Source: Lachnospiraceae bacterium (GTDB lineage: Bacteria > Bacillota > Clostridia > Lachnospirales > Lachnospiraceae). From it: a DNA stretch of 34,198 nt. Shown here piece after piece: positions 1 through 8,467 of the stretch. The position numbers and the translations under genes are program-made. Under the pieces are notes generated by a model. It had not been told where the DNA came from and did not search any database. It saw nothing but the letters and a program-made list of their open reading frames with translations. The DNA is taken from assembly GCA_021772075.1 (NCBI GenBank), contig JAETNQ010000037.1, forward strand, positions 1-34,198, in the 5' to 3' direction. Each line of letters opens with the position of its first letter. Within the stretch, counting starts at the first letter, position 1.

Positions 1-109
1 TCAAACTTAATCCTGCCTAAAACTATTATAAAGCAAGACAGGAAACTAAAACAGTAGCGGAGCCAGTCCCCTATTTTCATTACAGGCTGTGATAACCTTT
101 CATGATTCG

Positions 110-138
110 TTGAAAAGTGCATAATTAAATATTATAAA
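110..138 (+). promoter_or_regulatory. Putative promoter of the integrase gene
   Basis: TTGAAA (110-115) and TATAAA (133-138) are separated by 17 bases, a good sigma-A-type match. Transcription would begin near 145, just before an AGGAG at 146-150. That AGGAG lies 21 bases from the first ATG of the integrase, which is too far for a normal ribosome binding site, so the promoter call is firmer than the start call. Confidence 0.5.
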
Positions 139-171
139 GGCATACAGGAGCAAAAAGAGAATCCTCGAACA

Positions 172-1161
172 ATGAAAGCCTTATATCCAGAGTGGCTAAA
201 ATATAAGGCGGTCGATACCTCAAAGGCGAATGCAACCAAACTACAGTGGGTATGGAATACTTATTATGCTGATTCAGAAATTGTGAACATGGACATATCA
301 AGCATTGATGTAATCATTATTAAAGAATGGTTTCTTAAAGTGATTAAAAAGCATGAACTTTCCAGTAGGAAGTATAAGGAAATGAAATCTGTGGCAAATA
401 TGCTGTTGGATTATGCGGTGGAAAAACGATTAGTTTCTACTAATGTATCAAGGTGTGTTCATGGAATATCCAGTAAAAAGTTTACTGAACCACCTAAAAA
501 AGAAGTAACAGAGCAAGTATATATTGATGATGAAGCGAAATTGCTTATTGAAGAAGCAGAGCGACACTACAAAAAAACTCATAATGTTGCTTGTTTAGCG
601 ATTTGCCTGAACTTCTCACTTGCTTTAAGAGTTGGTGAACTCGTTGCTTTACGGACAAATGATTTTACGGATTCCTCTGTAAAAATAGACAGACAGGAAG
701 TAAAAACCTATTATGTTGATGAAAATAATATTTGTCGTAGGAATGGGTATGAAATTTCTAGCCATACAAAAACAAAAATGGGGAAACGGGAATTATATTT
801 ATCAGCAGATGCAAAGAGATATCTTGCTATGATTTTGGAGCATAACCAAAATAGCGGTTTTAAAAGCGAATATTTGCTGTTAGATGAGAATGGAGAACGA
901 ATCCATGAATTTGCTATTAACAATGTACTGAGAGAGTTAAATAGAAAAATCGGAACTGCTCAAAAATCTAATCATAAAATCAGAAAAACCTGTATTTCTT
1001 TTCTGATTTCTTCTGGTCAATTAACAAATGAGGAAATCCGAGTCTTTGCAGGACATGAAGATTTTGCCACAACGGAAAAATACTATGAGTTTCTGACTAA
1101 TTCTATGGATAAGAGGGCAGATGCCTATGAAAAAGCACTTTCTTATACTAAGAAAGTGTAA
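172..1161 (+). CDS. Tyrosine recombinase (phage/ICE-type integrase), probably short at the N terminus
   Basis: This is a site-specific recombinase that cuts and rejoins DNA through a 3'-phosphotyrosine link. A core-binding helical domain covers roughly residues 1-105 and the catalytic domain residues 115-325. The catalytic set is visible: Arg153 in ALRVGEL, a beta-hairpin Lys near 200-202, His268 and Arg271 in HKIRK, His295 in GHED and the nucleophile Tyr304. It is complete at the active site. At 329 residues it is shorter than related integrases of about 400 residues, which carry an extra N-terminal arm-binding domain. The frame stays open upstream to 106 but has no good start, and a TGA closes it at 103-105, so the N terminus may be lost. 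It reads toward the 3' end of tRNA-Leu, 78 bases away, the classic layout of an element integrated in a tRNA gene. The element would extend left, out of the window. Confidence 0.88.
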   Translation: MKALYPEWLKYKAVDTSKANATKLQWVWNTYYADSEIVNMDISSIDVIIIKEWFLKVIKKHELSSRKYKEMKSVANMLLDYAVEKRLVSTNVSRCVHGISSKKFTEPPKKEVTEQVYIDDEAKLLIEEAERHYKKTHNVACLAICLNFSLALRVGELVALRTNDFTDSSVKIDRQEVKTYYVDENNICRRNGYEISSHTKTKMGKRELYLSADAKRYLAMILEHNQNSGFKSEYLLLDENGERIHEFAINNVLRELNRKIGTAQKSNHKIRKTCISFLISSGQLTNEEIRVFAGHEDFATTEKYYEFLTNSMDKRADAYEKALSYTKKV

Positions 1162-1196
1162 CCAAATGTAACCAATTATTTTAACAATAAAAAATG

Positions 1197-1225
1197 GGGA
1201 AACCTTAGTAAAATCAAGGTTTCCC
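1197..1225. terminator. Bidirectional hairpin terminator between integrase and tRNA-Leu
   Basis: A perfect 10-bp inverted repeat, GGGAAACCTT (1197-1206) and AAGGTTTCCC (1216-1225), encloses a 9-base loop. Read on the minus strand it is followed by CC and a T-rich run (ATTTTTTATT), so it should end the tRNA-Leu transcript. On the plus strand the T run is weaker (CTTTTAAC), but it could also stop the integrase message. Confidence 0.8.
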
Positions 1226-1239
1226 ACACTTTTAACCAA

Positions 1240-1323
1240 TGCGGAAGATGGGACTTGAACCCACACGATGTAACCATCACAAGATCCTTAGTCTTGCTCG
1301 TCTGCCAGTTCCGACACTTCCGC
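1240..1323 (-). tRNA. tRNA-Leu (anticodon AAG)
   Basis: The minus strand folds into a full class II tRNA of 84 bases. The acceptor stem is GCGGAAG/CTTCCGC with discriminator A. There is a D arm, an anticodon stem CAAGA/TCTTG with loop CTAAGGA (anticodon AAG at 1287-1289), a long variable arm GATG/CATC typical of Leu, and a T arm with loop TTCAAGT. CCA is not encoded. A34 would be expected to be modified or to read CUU and CUC by wobble. The 3' end points at the integrase gene and is the likely attachment site. Confidence 0.95.
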
Positions 1324-1362
1324 ATACGCACTGGATTATGTAATTTCCATGCCGCGAATAAC

Positions 1363-1391
1363 ATAATACCATTTCAGGGGGGAAAAGTCAA
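1363..1391 (-). promoter_or_regulatory. Promoter of tRNA-Leu
   Basis: On the minus strand, TTGACT (complement of 1386-1391) and TATTAT (complement of 1363-1368) are spaced by exactly 17 bases. The start would be near 1356, about 33 bases before the mature tRNA 5' end. This is one of the best sigma-A matches in the window, as expected for a stable RNA gene. Confidence 0.8.
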
Positions 1392-1469
1392 TGCTATTTT
1401 TTCATTTTTTGTTTTTCTGTTTTTCCGTATTTTCCCATTCCTCTGCGGTTCAGGCCGATTTCGATGCCT

Positions 1470-2501
1470 CTATCCCGTTTTTTCATCTTTGATCCACCAT
1501 TTGACCACCTTCGGGGTACCGTCTTTTTCCCAGGTGATGAGAAATTGGGCGACAGCCACATTGTGTACGACCCCTCCTTCCCCATATAAATATTCCGAAG
1601 CCTGCAATGCTTTTTTTCCATTATATTCCGCCACGCATAAATTATAAAACCCCCGCGCATTGCTTCCTGTAATCTGCGGCCTGTCGGGTGGGCCGTATCC
1701 TTCGATATTTTCCCTGTGGAAGAAAATCTGTTCGTCAAAGTAAGGGCAATAAGCGCTGTAGCTGTTGGGTTCCGGTTCCTGGATCAGATCGACCCGGAGT
1801 CCGCAGTCATAATCTTCCTCCAAATCAGATGGAAGCGCCATCCGGGTTATCGCATGATCTTTGTATTTAAAAATAGCTTTATAGGAATCGCCGACCGCCC
1901 CGCAGCCCGTTCCCTGCGCGGTGAACACGATCTCTATATTTTCATCGTTGTCGATATCGTCCCAAAAGACATCGAACCAGCCATAAAAAGAGCAGTCTTC
2001 CGACTCAAAACAGCAGGGTTCCTCCCCGTTCATATAAAACCATAAAGCCCCCGAGCCATAAAAAGGCCTTTCCTCTGCATCCATGGTTACAACCAGCATA
2101 TCCAGCTGCCCGTTTCCGTCAATATCACCGATCCGAAGACCGGTAAGGGCCATAAAGCCATTCTGAAGGATCTGGTCTTCGAAAAGCCGCCCATATAATT
2201 CCTCTGCCGGTTTGATCCCTATTTTCTGCCTGGCGGCTTCCTCAAAAAACATAACTTCATTCTTTTTGGACTGTCCTTCGGGAGAAAATGCTTCTTCGCC
2301 TTCTGTCAGATCCGCTTCCTCCGTTTCTTCCGTCTGCATTTGTATTTCCGGCGTTTCCTCCGGCCAAGCGCCTTGTACAGTTTCCGGTTCCGGCCTTGTT
2401 TCGGCATTCTCCATTTCCCGGCCGGACGAGCAGGAAGAACCGACCGCCATATATAATAAAAACAAAAATAACCATTCCGTCTTTTTCATCCATTTCTTCA
2501 T
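1470..2501 (-). CDS. Lipoprotein with Asp-rich FG-GAP/VCBS-like metal-binding loops
   Basis: I do not recognise a specific function. The 343-residue product starts with a Lys-rich n-region, a hydrophobic stretch (residues 9-20) and a lipobox-like GSSC with Cys24 as probable lipidated residue, so it should be anchored on the outer face of the membrane. Residues 30-80 are a Glu/Pro/Thr-rich spacer. The folded part carries two Asp-rich loops, DIDGNGQLD (126-134) and DIDNDENIE (182-190), of the kind found in FG-GAP/VCBS beta-propeller and EF-hand-like repeats that bind calcium. A minus-strand AGAGGA lies a few bases before the ATG. The gene is transcribed toward the tRNA-Leu promoter with no clear terminator between. 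The next gene, transcribed divergently, is a calcium-type ATPase, a suggestive but unproven link. Confidence 0.75.
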   Translation of the reverse strand: MKKWMKKTEWLFLFLLYMAVGSSCSSGREMENAETRPEPETVQGAWPEETPEIQMQTEETEEADLTEGEEAFSPEGQSKKNEVMFFEEAARQKIGIKPAEELYGRLFEDQILQNGFMALTGLRIGDIDGNGQLDMLVVTMDAEERPFYGSGALWFYMNGEEPCCFESEDCSFYGWFDVFWDDIDNDENIEIVFTAQGTGCGAVGDSYKAIFKYKDHAITRMALPSDLEEDYDCGLRVDLIQEPEPNSYSAYCPYFDEQIFFHRENIEGYGPPDRPQITGSNARGFYNLCVAEYNGKKALQASEYLYGEGGVVHNVAVAQFLITWEKDGTPKVVKWWIKDEKTG

Positions 2502-2623
2502 CGCTTTGTCCTCTTATGTTTTGTCCTGCCCTTTCCGAATCCTCCCGCGGCAAGCAGCGGGGGATCGAGTTTATCCGGCCAATGATCTGATATACCTATT
2601 TTACCGGCGACATAGATCATAAT

Positions 2624-2652
2624 TGCATCAAAAATGCATCATAGTTGCATCA
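2624..2652. repeat. Three TGCATCA direct repeats at exact 11-bp period (operator-like)
   Basis: TGCATCA occurs at 2624-2630, 2635-2641 and 2646-2652, each start exactly 11 bases after the last, about one helical turn. The array lies in the 245-base divergent region between the lipoprotein and the calcium-ATPase gene. It is upstream of a TATAAA (2699-2704) that lacks a good -35 box, which would suit an activator bound on one face of the DNA. The palindrome GGCCGGCC follows at 2656-2663. The regulator is unknown. Confidence 0.6.
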
Positions 2653-2746
2653 TTTGGCCGGCCAAAACAAAACACACATATTTCCCTTCGTACAAGCATA
2701 TAAAAGCATAAGAGAAAAGGACAGGCGGGAGGAAAAAGGGAAAAAT

Positions 2747-5563
2747 ATGTATGAAAACAAGCAGGTTCGGGAAGTCGGACAAATCTTACAATGCGATACG
2801 GAAAAAGGCCTGAGCAATGCGGAAGCGGCTGAAAGGCGGAAGCAATACGGGCAAAATTTACTGAAGGAGCAGAAAGAAAAGACAAAAATTGTTTTATTTT
2901 TGGAACAGTTGAATGATCCGTTGATTTTTATTCTTTTTGTGGCGACTGCCGTCTCCCTGTTTCTTGGCGAAATGGAAGACGCGCTGATTATCGTCACGGT
3001 AATCACGGTCAACGCTTTCGTAGGAGTCGTGCAGGAAGGAAAAGCAAGAAAAGCGATAGAAGCGTTAAAAAAGCTGACAAGCCCCCATGCCATTGTCAAA
3101 AGGGGCGGAAGGCAGATGGAGATTCCGGCAGGGGACTTGGTGCCGGGGGATATCGTCTGCCTGGAAGCGGGGAGACAAGTTCCTGCGGATCTGCGCCTTT
3201 CCAAAACAATGAGCCTGAAGATCGAGGAGTCGGCTCTGACGGGCGAGTCCGTGCCGGTGGATAAGGATGCGGCTTATCTGGCAAAAGGCAGGACGGATAT
3301 TGGGGATTGCAGGAATATGGCTTATATGTCCACGAACGTGACTTATGGGAGGGGGGAAGGGATTGTGGTCGCTACGGGCATGGAGACCCAGATCGGCCAT
3401 ATTGCCGGGATGATCAGCGAGGCAAAAGAAGAAATGACTCCTCTTCAAAAAAGGCTGGCGGATCTTGGAAAAGTATTGAGTGCTTTGGCGGTTTTTATCT
3501 GTGTCTTCCTTTTTTGCGTGGCAGTACTACAGAAAAGGGATGTGGGGGATATGCTGCTGACAGCTATTTCCCTGGCGGTGGCGGCTGTGCCGGAGGGGCT
3601 TCCTGCGATCGTGACGATTGTTCTCGCCTTAAGCGTGTCCCGGATGGTAAAAGTAAATACGATTATCCGTAAGCTTCCGTCCGTAGAAACGTTGGGATCG
3701 GTCAATGTGGTCTGCTCGGACAAGACAGGAACGCTGACCCAGAACCGGATGACGGTGAAAAAGTGTTATGCGGAAGGCAGGATTTTTTCTGCGGATAAGA
3801 TGGATATGGAAAGGCATAAGGAGCTGTTGCTCGGATGTGTGCTTTGCAATGACGGAGTGGTCGCGGAGGGAAGCAGGATCGGCGATCCGACGGAACTGGC
3901 TCTTCTGGACCTGGCCGGGAAATACGGCATGAAAAGAGCGGAAATGGAGAAAGATTATCCGAGAATCGGGGAGAAAGCTTTTGACTCCGACCGGAAAATG
4001 ATGACGACGCTGCACCGGGGAAGGGGCAGCAACGCATTGGTATCCTATACGAAGGGGAGTACGGAGGAAGTGCTGCGGCATTCCCGGTATCTGCTCTCCC
4101 GGGGAAAGAGGACAGCTTTAACGGAATCGGCAAAAAGGGAAATCCTGCATGCGGCGGAACAGATGTCCGCAGAGGCCCTGCGGGTGCTGGCGGTGGCTCT
4201 GCGGCGGGATGCGCCGGAAGCGGAAGAAAGGGAGCTTACGTTCGTGGGCTTGGTAGGAATGATGGATCCCGCGAGGCCGGAGGCGGCGGAGGCAGTGGAA
4301 GCGTTCCGCCGGGCAGGAGTGGATACGGTCATGATCACAGGCGACCATGTGGATACTGCCTATGCGATCGCCAGGGAGCTTGGAATCGCACAAAGCAGGG
4401 AAGAATGCTTAAGCGGCGGGGAACTGGATAAACTGGGCGAAGAAGAGTTTGAAAAAAAAGCGGAATACATAAGGGTATACGCCAGGGTGTCGCCGGAGCA
4501 TAAGGTAAAGATCGTGAATGCTTTGAAAAAGAAGGGGAAAATGGTGGCTATGACAGGGGACGGGGTAAACGACGCCCCTTCGCTGAAAGCGGCGGATATC
4601 GGCATCGCCATGGGAATGAACGGCACGGATGTGGCGAAAAATGCTTCGGATATGGTTCTTACGGATGATAATTTTGCCACCATCCGCAAAGCGATCGAGG
4701 AAGGAAGGGGGATTTATGAAAATATCCGCAAGGCTATCCTGTTTTTGCTTTCTTCCAATTTTGGAGAGATCATTACTATGCTGGCGGCTATTCTGGCCGG
4801 ATTCCCCTCTCCGCTGAAAGCCAGCCATATTTTATGGATTAATCTGATCACGGACTCTTTTCCGGCGCTGGCTTTAGGGGTGGACGAAAATGACGGCGGG
4901 GAGCTGATGAGGCAGAAACCGAGGAAAAGCGATGAAAATCTTTTTGCCAGAGGAGGACTGGCATGTACCCTTTGCTACGGGGCCGTGATCGCGGCAATCA
5001 GCCTTGCCGCATTTTTGCAGGTTCCTTATGGAGCGCTTGTAAGGCAGGGGCTGCCTGTCGATTTACACAACATGAAATCGATGCTGGCGCTGCCGGAGCT
5101 TCTCAATAAGGCGCAGACCCATGCTTTTACCGTGCTGGGCATGAGCCAGCTGGTGCATGCGGTAGGGATGCGGGACGTGAATAAATCGGTATTCCGTATG
5201 AACCATTTTTCCAACCGCTCGATGATCTTTGCCTGTACGGCCGGGGTGGGGCTGCAGGCGCTGGTAACAGAAATCCCGTATTTCGTCGGATTATTTGGAA
5301 CGGTGCGGCTTTCGCTGCATGAGTGGGGATGGCTGGCGGCTCTGTCGTTTGTGCCGTTAGTCGTACATGAACTTTTGGTGGCAGGAGGAATCGCGGAACA
5401 TAGCCTGGAACATAAGAAGAAAAAGGGCGTTGTAACCGATTTTCCTTCCACGGAATCCCCGCAGGAAATCCAGCCTTATGCGGACCAAGCGGAAGATTCC
5501 CCATGGAAAAAGCCCTCTTCCCATGCGCCGGAATTAAAAAGCGCTTCCATGGAAAGGGACTAA
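2747..5563 (+). CDS. P-type calcium-transporting ATPase (P2A, SERCA-like)
   Basis: A membrane pump that exports Ca2+ at the cost of ATP. The 938-residue length and all P-type signatures are present: TGES (165-168, actuator domain), the phosphorylated Asp325 in DKTGT, ITGD (530-533) and GDGVND (604-609). Ion-site residues match SERCA: PEGLP with Glu283 in M4, SNFGE with Asn671 and Glu674 in M5, and NLITD with Asn699 and Asp703 in M6. Keeping both the M5 Glu and the M6 Asp suggests calcium rather than Mn or monovalent ions. I chose the ATG at 2747 because GGGAGG precedes it and the family begins with a short N-terminal cation-ATPase domain; an upstream in-frame start at 2645 would lie in the operator repeats. 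The C-terminal tail of about 50 residues is hydrophilic and may be regulatory. It ends 5 bases from the convergent ytaF gene. Confidence 0.93.
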   Translation: MYENKQVREVGQILQCDTEKGLSNAEAAERRKQYGQNLLKEQKEKTKIVLFLEQLNDPLIFILFVATAVSLFLGEMEDALIIVTVITVNAFVGVVQEGKARKAIEALKKLTSPHAIVKRGGRQMEIPAGDLVPGDIVCLEAGRQVPADLRLSKTMSLKIEESALTGESVPVDKDAAYLAKGRTDIGDCRNMAYMSTNVTYGRGEGIVVATGMETQIGHIAGMISEAKEEMTPLQKRLADLGKVLSALAVFICVFLFCVAVLQKRDVGDMLLTAISLAVAAVPEGLPAIVTIVLALSVSRMVKVNTIIRKLPSVETLGSVNVVCSDKTGTLTQNRMTVKKCYAEGRIFSADKMDMERHKELLLGCVLCNDGVVAEGSRIGDPTELALLDLAGKYGMKRAEMEKDYPRIGEKAFDSDRKMMTTLHRGRGSNALVSYTKGSTEEVLRHSRYLLSRGKRTALTESAKREILHAAEQMSAEALRVLAVALRRDAPEAEERELTFVGLVGMMDPARPEAAEAVEAFRRAGVDTVMITGDHVDTAYAIARELGIAQSREECLSGGELDKLGEEEFEKKAEYIRVYARVSPEHKVKIVNALKKKGKMVAMTGDGVNDAPSLKAADIGIAMGMNGTDVAKNASDMVLTDDNFATIRKAIEEGRGIYENIRKAILFLLSSNFGEIITMLAAILAGFPSPLKASHILWINLITDSFPALALGVDENDGGELMRQKPRKSDENLFARGGLACTLCYGAVIAAISLAAFLQVPYGALVRQGLPVDLHNMKSMLALPELLNKAQTHAFTVLGMSQLVHAVGMRDVNKSVFRMNHFSNRSMIFACTAGVGLQALVTEIPYFVGLFGTVRLSLHEWGWLAALSFVPLVVHELLVAGGIAEHSLEHKKKKGVVTDFPSTESPQEIQPYADQAEDSPWKKPSSHAPELKSASMERD

Positions 5564-5568
5564 ACACG

Positions 5569-6123
5569 TTACAAGAGTTTGGAAAACGCCAGGAAAAGGA
5601 GGAGGAATCCGCCGACGATGGAAAAATTAAATTCCGATTTGGATGCCAGAAGCCTCCCCAGCCGGCAGCCGCCATAAATGGCCAGGATGCCGATCATAAA
5701 GGTGAGGACGGCGGTGATGGGAAGGGAGAATTCCAAAGAGGCGGCTCCGATGCCTGCGGCGGCGCTGTCGGCGGAGAGGGCGAAACCGAGCGGAAGGGCT
5801 TCCGAGGGAGAAAGGACTTCCATATCCCCGCCGTTGGCTTTTTTGATCGTTTTTTTGAGGGAACTGTCAAAAATTTTCAACACGGCCAGCACGGCCAGAA
5901 TAAAAAATGACAGGAGGGAAGCGGCCGAGGCGGGAATATATGCTTTAAAGAGGCTGCCGATGCTTAGTGAAGAGACGAGGAGCAGAACGGATAGCAAGGA
6001 TACGATAATGGCGGACAGGGGAGGAATCCTCACCCGATCCGTACCGTATGCAAAACCGGCGGTAAACGCATCGGCGGAGAGGGCTATGATAAGCAGTATT
6101 AATTTTGAAACAGAGAAAAACAA
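5569..6123 (-). CDS. ytaF: YtaF/MntP-family sporulation membrane protein, TTG start
   Basis: An integral membrane protein of 184 residues with about six helices, made of two related halves. Each half carries the same signature, ALSADAF around Asp18 and ALSADS around Asp119, the paired acidic motif of the MntP/YtaF (former DUF204) superfamily. MntP is a manganese exporter. YtaF members are named from sporulation genomes and their substrate is not established. The start appears to be TTG (complement of 6121-6123), preceded on the minus strand by AAGGTG at proper spacing; no in-frame ATG gives a complete first helix. The gene converges on the Ca-ATPase with only 5 bases between stop codons, so neither gene has its own obvious terminator there. 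The opposite promoter side is shared with the ABC exporter. Confidence 0.85.
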   Translation of the reverse strand: MFFSVSKLILLIIALSADAFTAGFAYGTDRVRIPPLSAIIVSLLSVLLLVSSLSIGSLFKAYIPASAASLLSFFILAVLAVLKIFDSSLKKTIKKANGGDMEVLSPSEALPLGFALSADSAAAGIGAASLEFSLPITAVLTFMIGILAIYGGCRLGRLLASKSEFNFSIVGGFLLLFLAFSKLL

Positions 6124-6151
6124 GTGGGTTCACCTTCTTAACCTTTCTTAT

Positions 6152-6181
6152 TTGCTTTATTGTATGTGGTTATGATATAAT
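6152..6181 (+). promoter_or_regulatory. Promoter of the ABC exporter gene (extended -10)
   Basis: TTGCTT (6152-6157), an 18-base spacer and a perfect TATAAT (6176-6181) with the extended TGA before it (6173-6175). The predicted start is near 6188, about 20 bases before the ATG at 6208, giving a very short leader. Confidence 0.75.
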
Positions 6182-6207
6182 TGACTTCGAATCAGAGGAG
6201 AAAAATT

Positions 6208-7968
6208 ATGGATAACAGACAATATAAGACAAAAGAACTGCTGAAAAGATTTATTCCTTATTTTAAACCATACAGAAAAACTCTGTTTTTCGACTTGTTC
6301 TGTGCGGCGCTGACTACTATATGCGAGTTGGTGCTGCCGCTTATTATGCGCTATATTACTAATGAGGGGCTGTACCGTCTGGCGGAGCTTTCGGTACGGA
6401 CGATAGGCGGTCTGGGACTGCTTTATCTTTTGCTGCGCATCATCGATACGATGGCCAGCTATTATATGGCCGATATGGGTCATGTCATGGGGGCGAAAAT
6501 CGAGACGGATATGCGCAGGGACGCTTATTTCCATTTGCAGCAGCTTTCCAACACTTACTATAATAATACGAAGGTGGGGCAGATCATGGGGCGGATCACG
6601 AACGATCTGTTCGATGTGACGGAATTTGCCCATCACTGCCCGGAAGAATTTTTTATTGCAGGAATCAAAATACTGATTGCTTTTCTTATTCTGGCGGGTA
6701 TTAATCTGCCTTTGACCCTGCTGATCTTCCTTGTAGTTCCGGTGATGACCGGGGTATGCATGTCTTTGAACTTCAAGATGAGGGGTGCTTTTCGGAAGCA
6801 GAGAAATCATATCGGGGAATTGAATGCCAGGATCGAGGACAGCCTTCTCGGGCAGAAGGTGGTGAAGGCGTTTACGAACGAAGAGGCGGAAAACCGGAAA
6901 TTCGAAAAAGATAACGGGCAGTTTCTGGATATAAAAAAAGAGACTTACCGCTATATGGCGGCTTTCCAGGCGACTACGAAAATGTTCGACGGCCTTATGT
7001 ACCTGATGGTGCTGGTGGCCGGAGGGATTTTTATGGTGAAGGGGATGATCGTGCCAGGAGATCTGGTGGCTTATATGCTTTATGTAACGACGATGATTGC
7101 CACGATCCGCCGGATCATAGAGTTTGCGGAACAGTTCCAGCGGGGGATGACGGGGATTGAGCGTTTTTTGCAGATCATGGATGCGGATATTGAGATTTTT
7201 GACGAGCCGGATGCGGAAGAAATGGTGGAGACACAAGGGAATATTTCTTTTGAAAACGTCAGCTTTGAATATCCGGACGACCATAATATCGTGTTCACAG
7301 GGCTGGATCTGAATATCCGGCACGGGGAGAAGGTGGCGATCGTGGGACCCTCCGGCGGGGGGAAGACGACTTTGTGCAATCTGATACCCAGATTTTATGA
7401 TGTAACGGAGGGCAGGATACTGATCGATGGAGAGGATATCCGGCATTTTACGTTAAAAAGCCTGAGAAAAAACGTGGGCATCGTCCAGCAGGATGTCTAT
7501 CTTTTTTCGGGAACGATCTATGAGAACATTGTTTACGGAAGGCAGGATGCCTCAAAAGAGGAGGTGATAGAGGCGGCGAAGCGGGCGGGGGCCCATGAAT
7601 TTATTTTGAATCTGAAGGACGGTTATGATACCTATGTGGGGGAAAGAGGCGTGAAGCTGTCCGGCGGGCAGAAGCAGAGGATCAGCATCGCCCGGGTATT
7701 TTTAAAAAATCCTCCGATCATCATTCTGGACGAAGCGACATCGGCTTTGGATAACGAAAGCGAGTTTGCCGTGGCCGAGTCGCTGGCAAGGCTTTCGGAG
7801 GGGAGGACTACGCTTACCATAGCCCACCGATTATCAAGTATACGGAATTCCGATAGAATACTGGTTTTGACGGAGCAAGGCATCGCGGAAGAGGGAAATC
7901 ATGAAGAACTGCTGGAGAAAAGAGGAATCTATTATCAGTTCTATACGATGGCGAACGAGCTGAAATAG
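6208..7968 (+). CDS. ABC exporter, fused membrane and ATPase domains (MsbA/BmrA type)
   Basis: A 586-residue half-transporter that would dimerise to move lipids, drugs or peptides out of the cell. Residues 1-310 form a six-helix ABC membrane domain and 335-586 the nucleotide-binding domain. Visible motifs are Walker A G380-T388 (GPSGGGKTT), signature LSGGQ (484-488), Walker B with Asp508-Glu509, and the switch His540. I chose the ATG at 6208 because AGAGGAG ends about 8 bases before it; an in-frame TTG at 6181 overlaps the promoter. It stands alone, not paired with a second half-transporter gene, which suggests a homodimer. The substrate cannot be read from the sequence. Confidence 0.9.
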   Translation: MDNRQYKTKELLKRFIPYFKPYRKTLFFDLFCAALTTICELVLPLIMRYITNEGLYRLAELSVRTIGGLGLLYLLLRIIDTMASYYMADMGHVMGAKIETDMRRDAYFHLQQLSNTYYNNTKVGQIMGRITNDLFDVTEFAHHCPEEFFIAGIKILIAFLILAGINLPLTLLIFLVVPVMTGVCMSLNFKMRGAFRKQRNHIGELNARIEDSLLGQKVVKAFTNEEAENRKFEKDNGQFLDIKKETYRYMAAFQATTKMFDGLMYLMVLVAGGIFMVKGMIVPGDLVAYMLYVTTMIATIRRIIEFAEQFQRGMTGIERFLQIMDADIEIFDEPDAEEMVETQGNISFENVSFEYPDDHNIVFTGLDLNIRHGEKVAIVGPSGGGKTTLCNLIPRFYDVTEGRILIDGEDIRHFTLKSLRKNVGIVQQDVYLFSGTIYENIVYGRQDASKEEVIEAAKRAGAHEFILNLKDGYDTYVGERGVKLSGGQKQRISIARVFLKNPPIIILDEATSALDNESEFAVAESLARLSEGRTTLTIAHRLSSIRNSDRILVLTEQGIAEEGNHEELLEKRGIYYQFYTMANELK

Positions 7969-8030
7969 AGGAAAACAGACGTTATATAGTAAATGAAAAG
8001 TGTAAAGCATCGCGTAAAACCCTTTCTTTC

Positions 8031-8059
8031 TTGCTAATGGGAGTCGATTTTTGTATAAT
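8031..8059 (+). promoter_or_regulatory. Promoter of the SDR-fragment/MBL operon
   Basis: TTGCTA (8031-8036), a 17-base spacer and a perfect TATAAT (8054-8059). The predicted start is near 8066, giving a leader of about 54 bases to the ATG at 8120. The rest of the 7969-8119 gap holds no other clear feature. Confidence 0.75.
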
Positions 8060-8119
8060 GATGGAACAGGCAAGGCGCACTGAAAAATAAGAATGATTCA
8101 AGGCAAGGAGAGAGAAACG

Positions 8120-8467
8120 ATGTTAAGGAAGAAAATATGCGTAGTCGTAGGGGGGGCAAAAGGCAGAGGATGCAGTCTTGTTGAGGAGTATGCAGGACGC
8201 AGATACCACATTGCCCTGATGGATAAGGACAAGGAACGCGGTAAATTACTAAAAGAGAAAGTGGAAAAAGAATACGGAAGCAAAATGTTTTTCTTCCATG
8301 GGGATGCGGATAGCGAAGAAGATCTTGAATTATTTGCGGGGGCGATTATTGGGCAGTATGGCAAGGTGGACTACCTGTATTATCGGACGGATATTGCCGC
8401 GGGAGCGGAAAAAATGGAGAGTCTTCTGAAGAACCATTTGAAGAATAACGGAAAGGCGTTTATATGA
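8120..8467 (+). CDS. Short SDR-like Rossmann protein lacking the catalytic half
   Basis: The 115-residue product has a Rossmann-like N terminus: a beta strand, a Gly-rich VVGGAKGRG loop (residues about 8-16), then LMDKDKERG at the end of strand 2 and HGDADSEEDLE at strand 3, as in short-chain dehydrogenases. It stops near residue 115, before the Ser and YxxxK catalytic residues of that family, which is normally about 250 residues long. It is therefore either a decayed dehydrogenase or a small nucleotide-binding protein. The start at 8120 is supported by AAGGAG at 8105-8110; an in-frame upstream start at 8093 has no such site. Its TGA overlaps the ATG of the next gene (ATGA, 8464-8467), so the two are translationally coupled, which argues it is still expressed. 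Confidence 0.6.
   Translation: MLRKKICVVVGGAKGRGCSLVEEYAGRRYHIALMDKDKERGKLLKEKVEKEYGSKMFFFHGDADSEEDLELFAGAIIGQYGKVDYLYYRTDIAAGAEKMESLLKNHLKNNGKAFI

Noticed and set aside
21-92. Open stretch on the plus strand ending in a TGA at 90-92, before the integrase
   Set aside because: It could be the tail of an upstream element gene, but a TAA lies just before it and 23 codons are too few to recognise a family.
1255-1647. Plus-strand open frame across tRNA-Leu and the lipoprotein end
   Set aside because: It overlaps the tRNA and the opposite strand of a better supported gene, and the product has no family features.
6157-7446. Long minus-strand open frame (429 codons) opposite the ABC exporter
   Set aside because: It mirrors a gene with all ABC motifs, has a His- and Arg-rich composition typical of antisense frames and no ribosome binding site.
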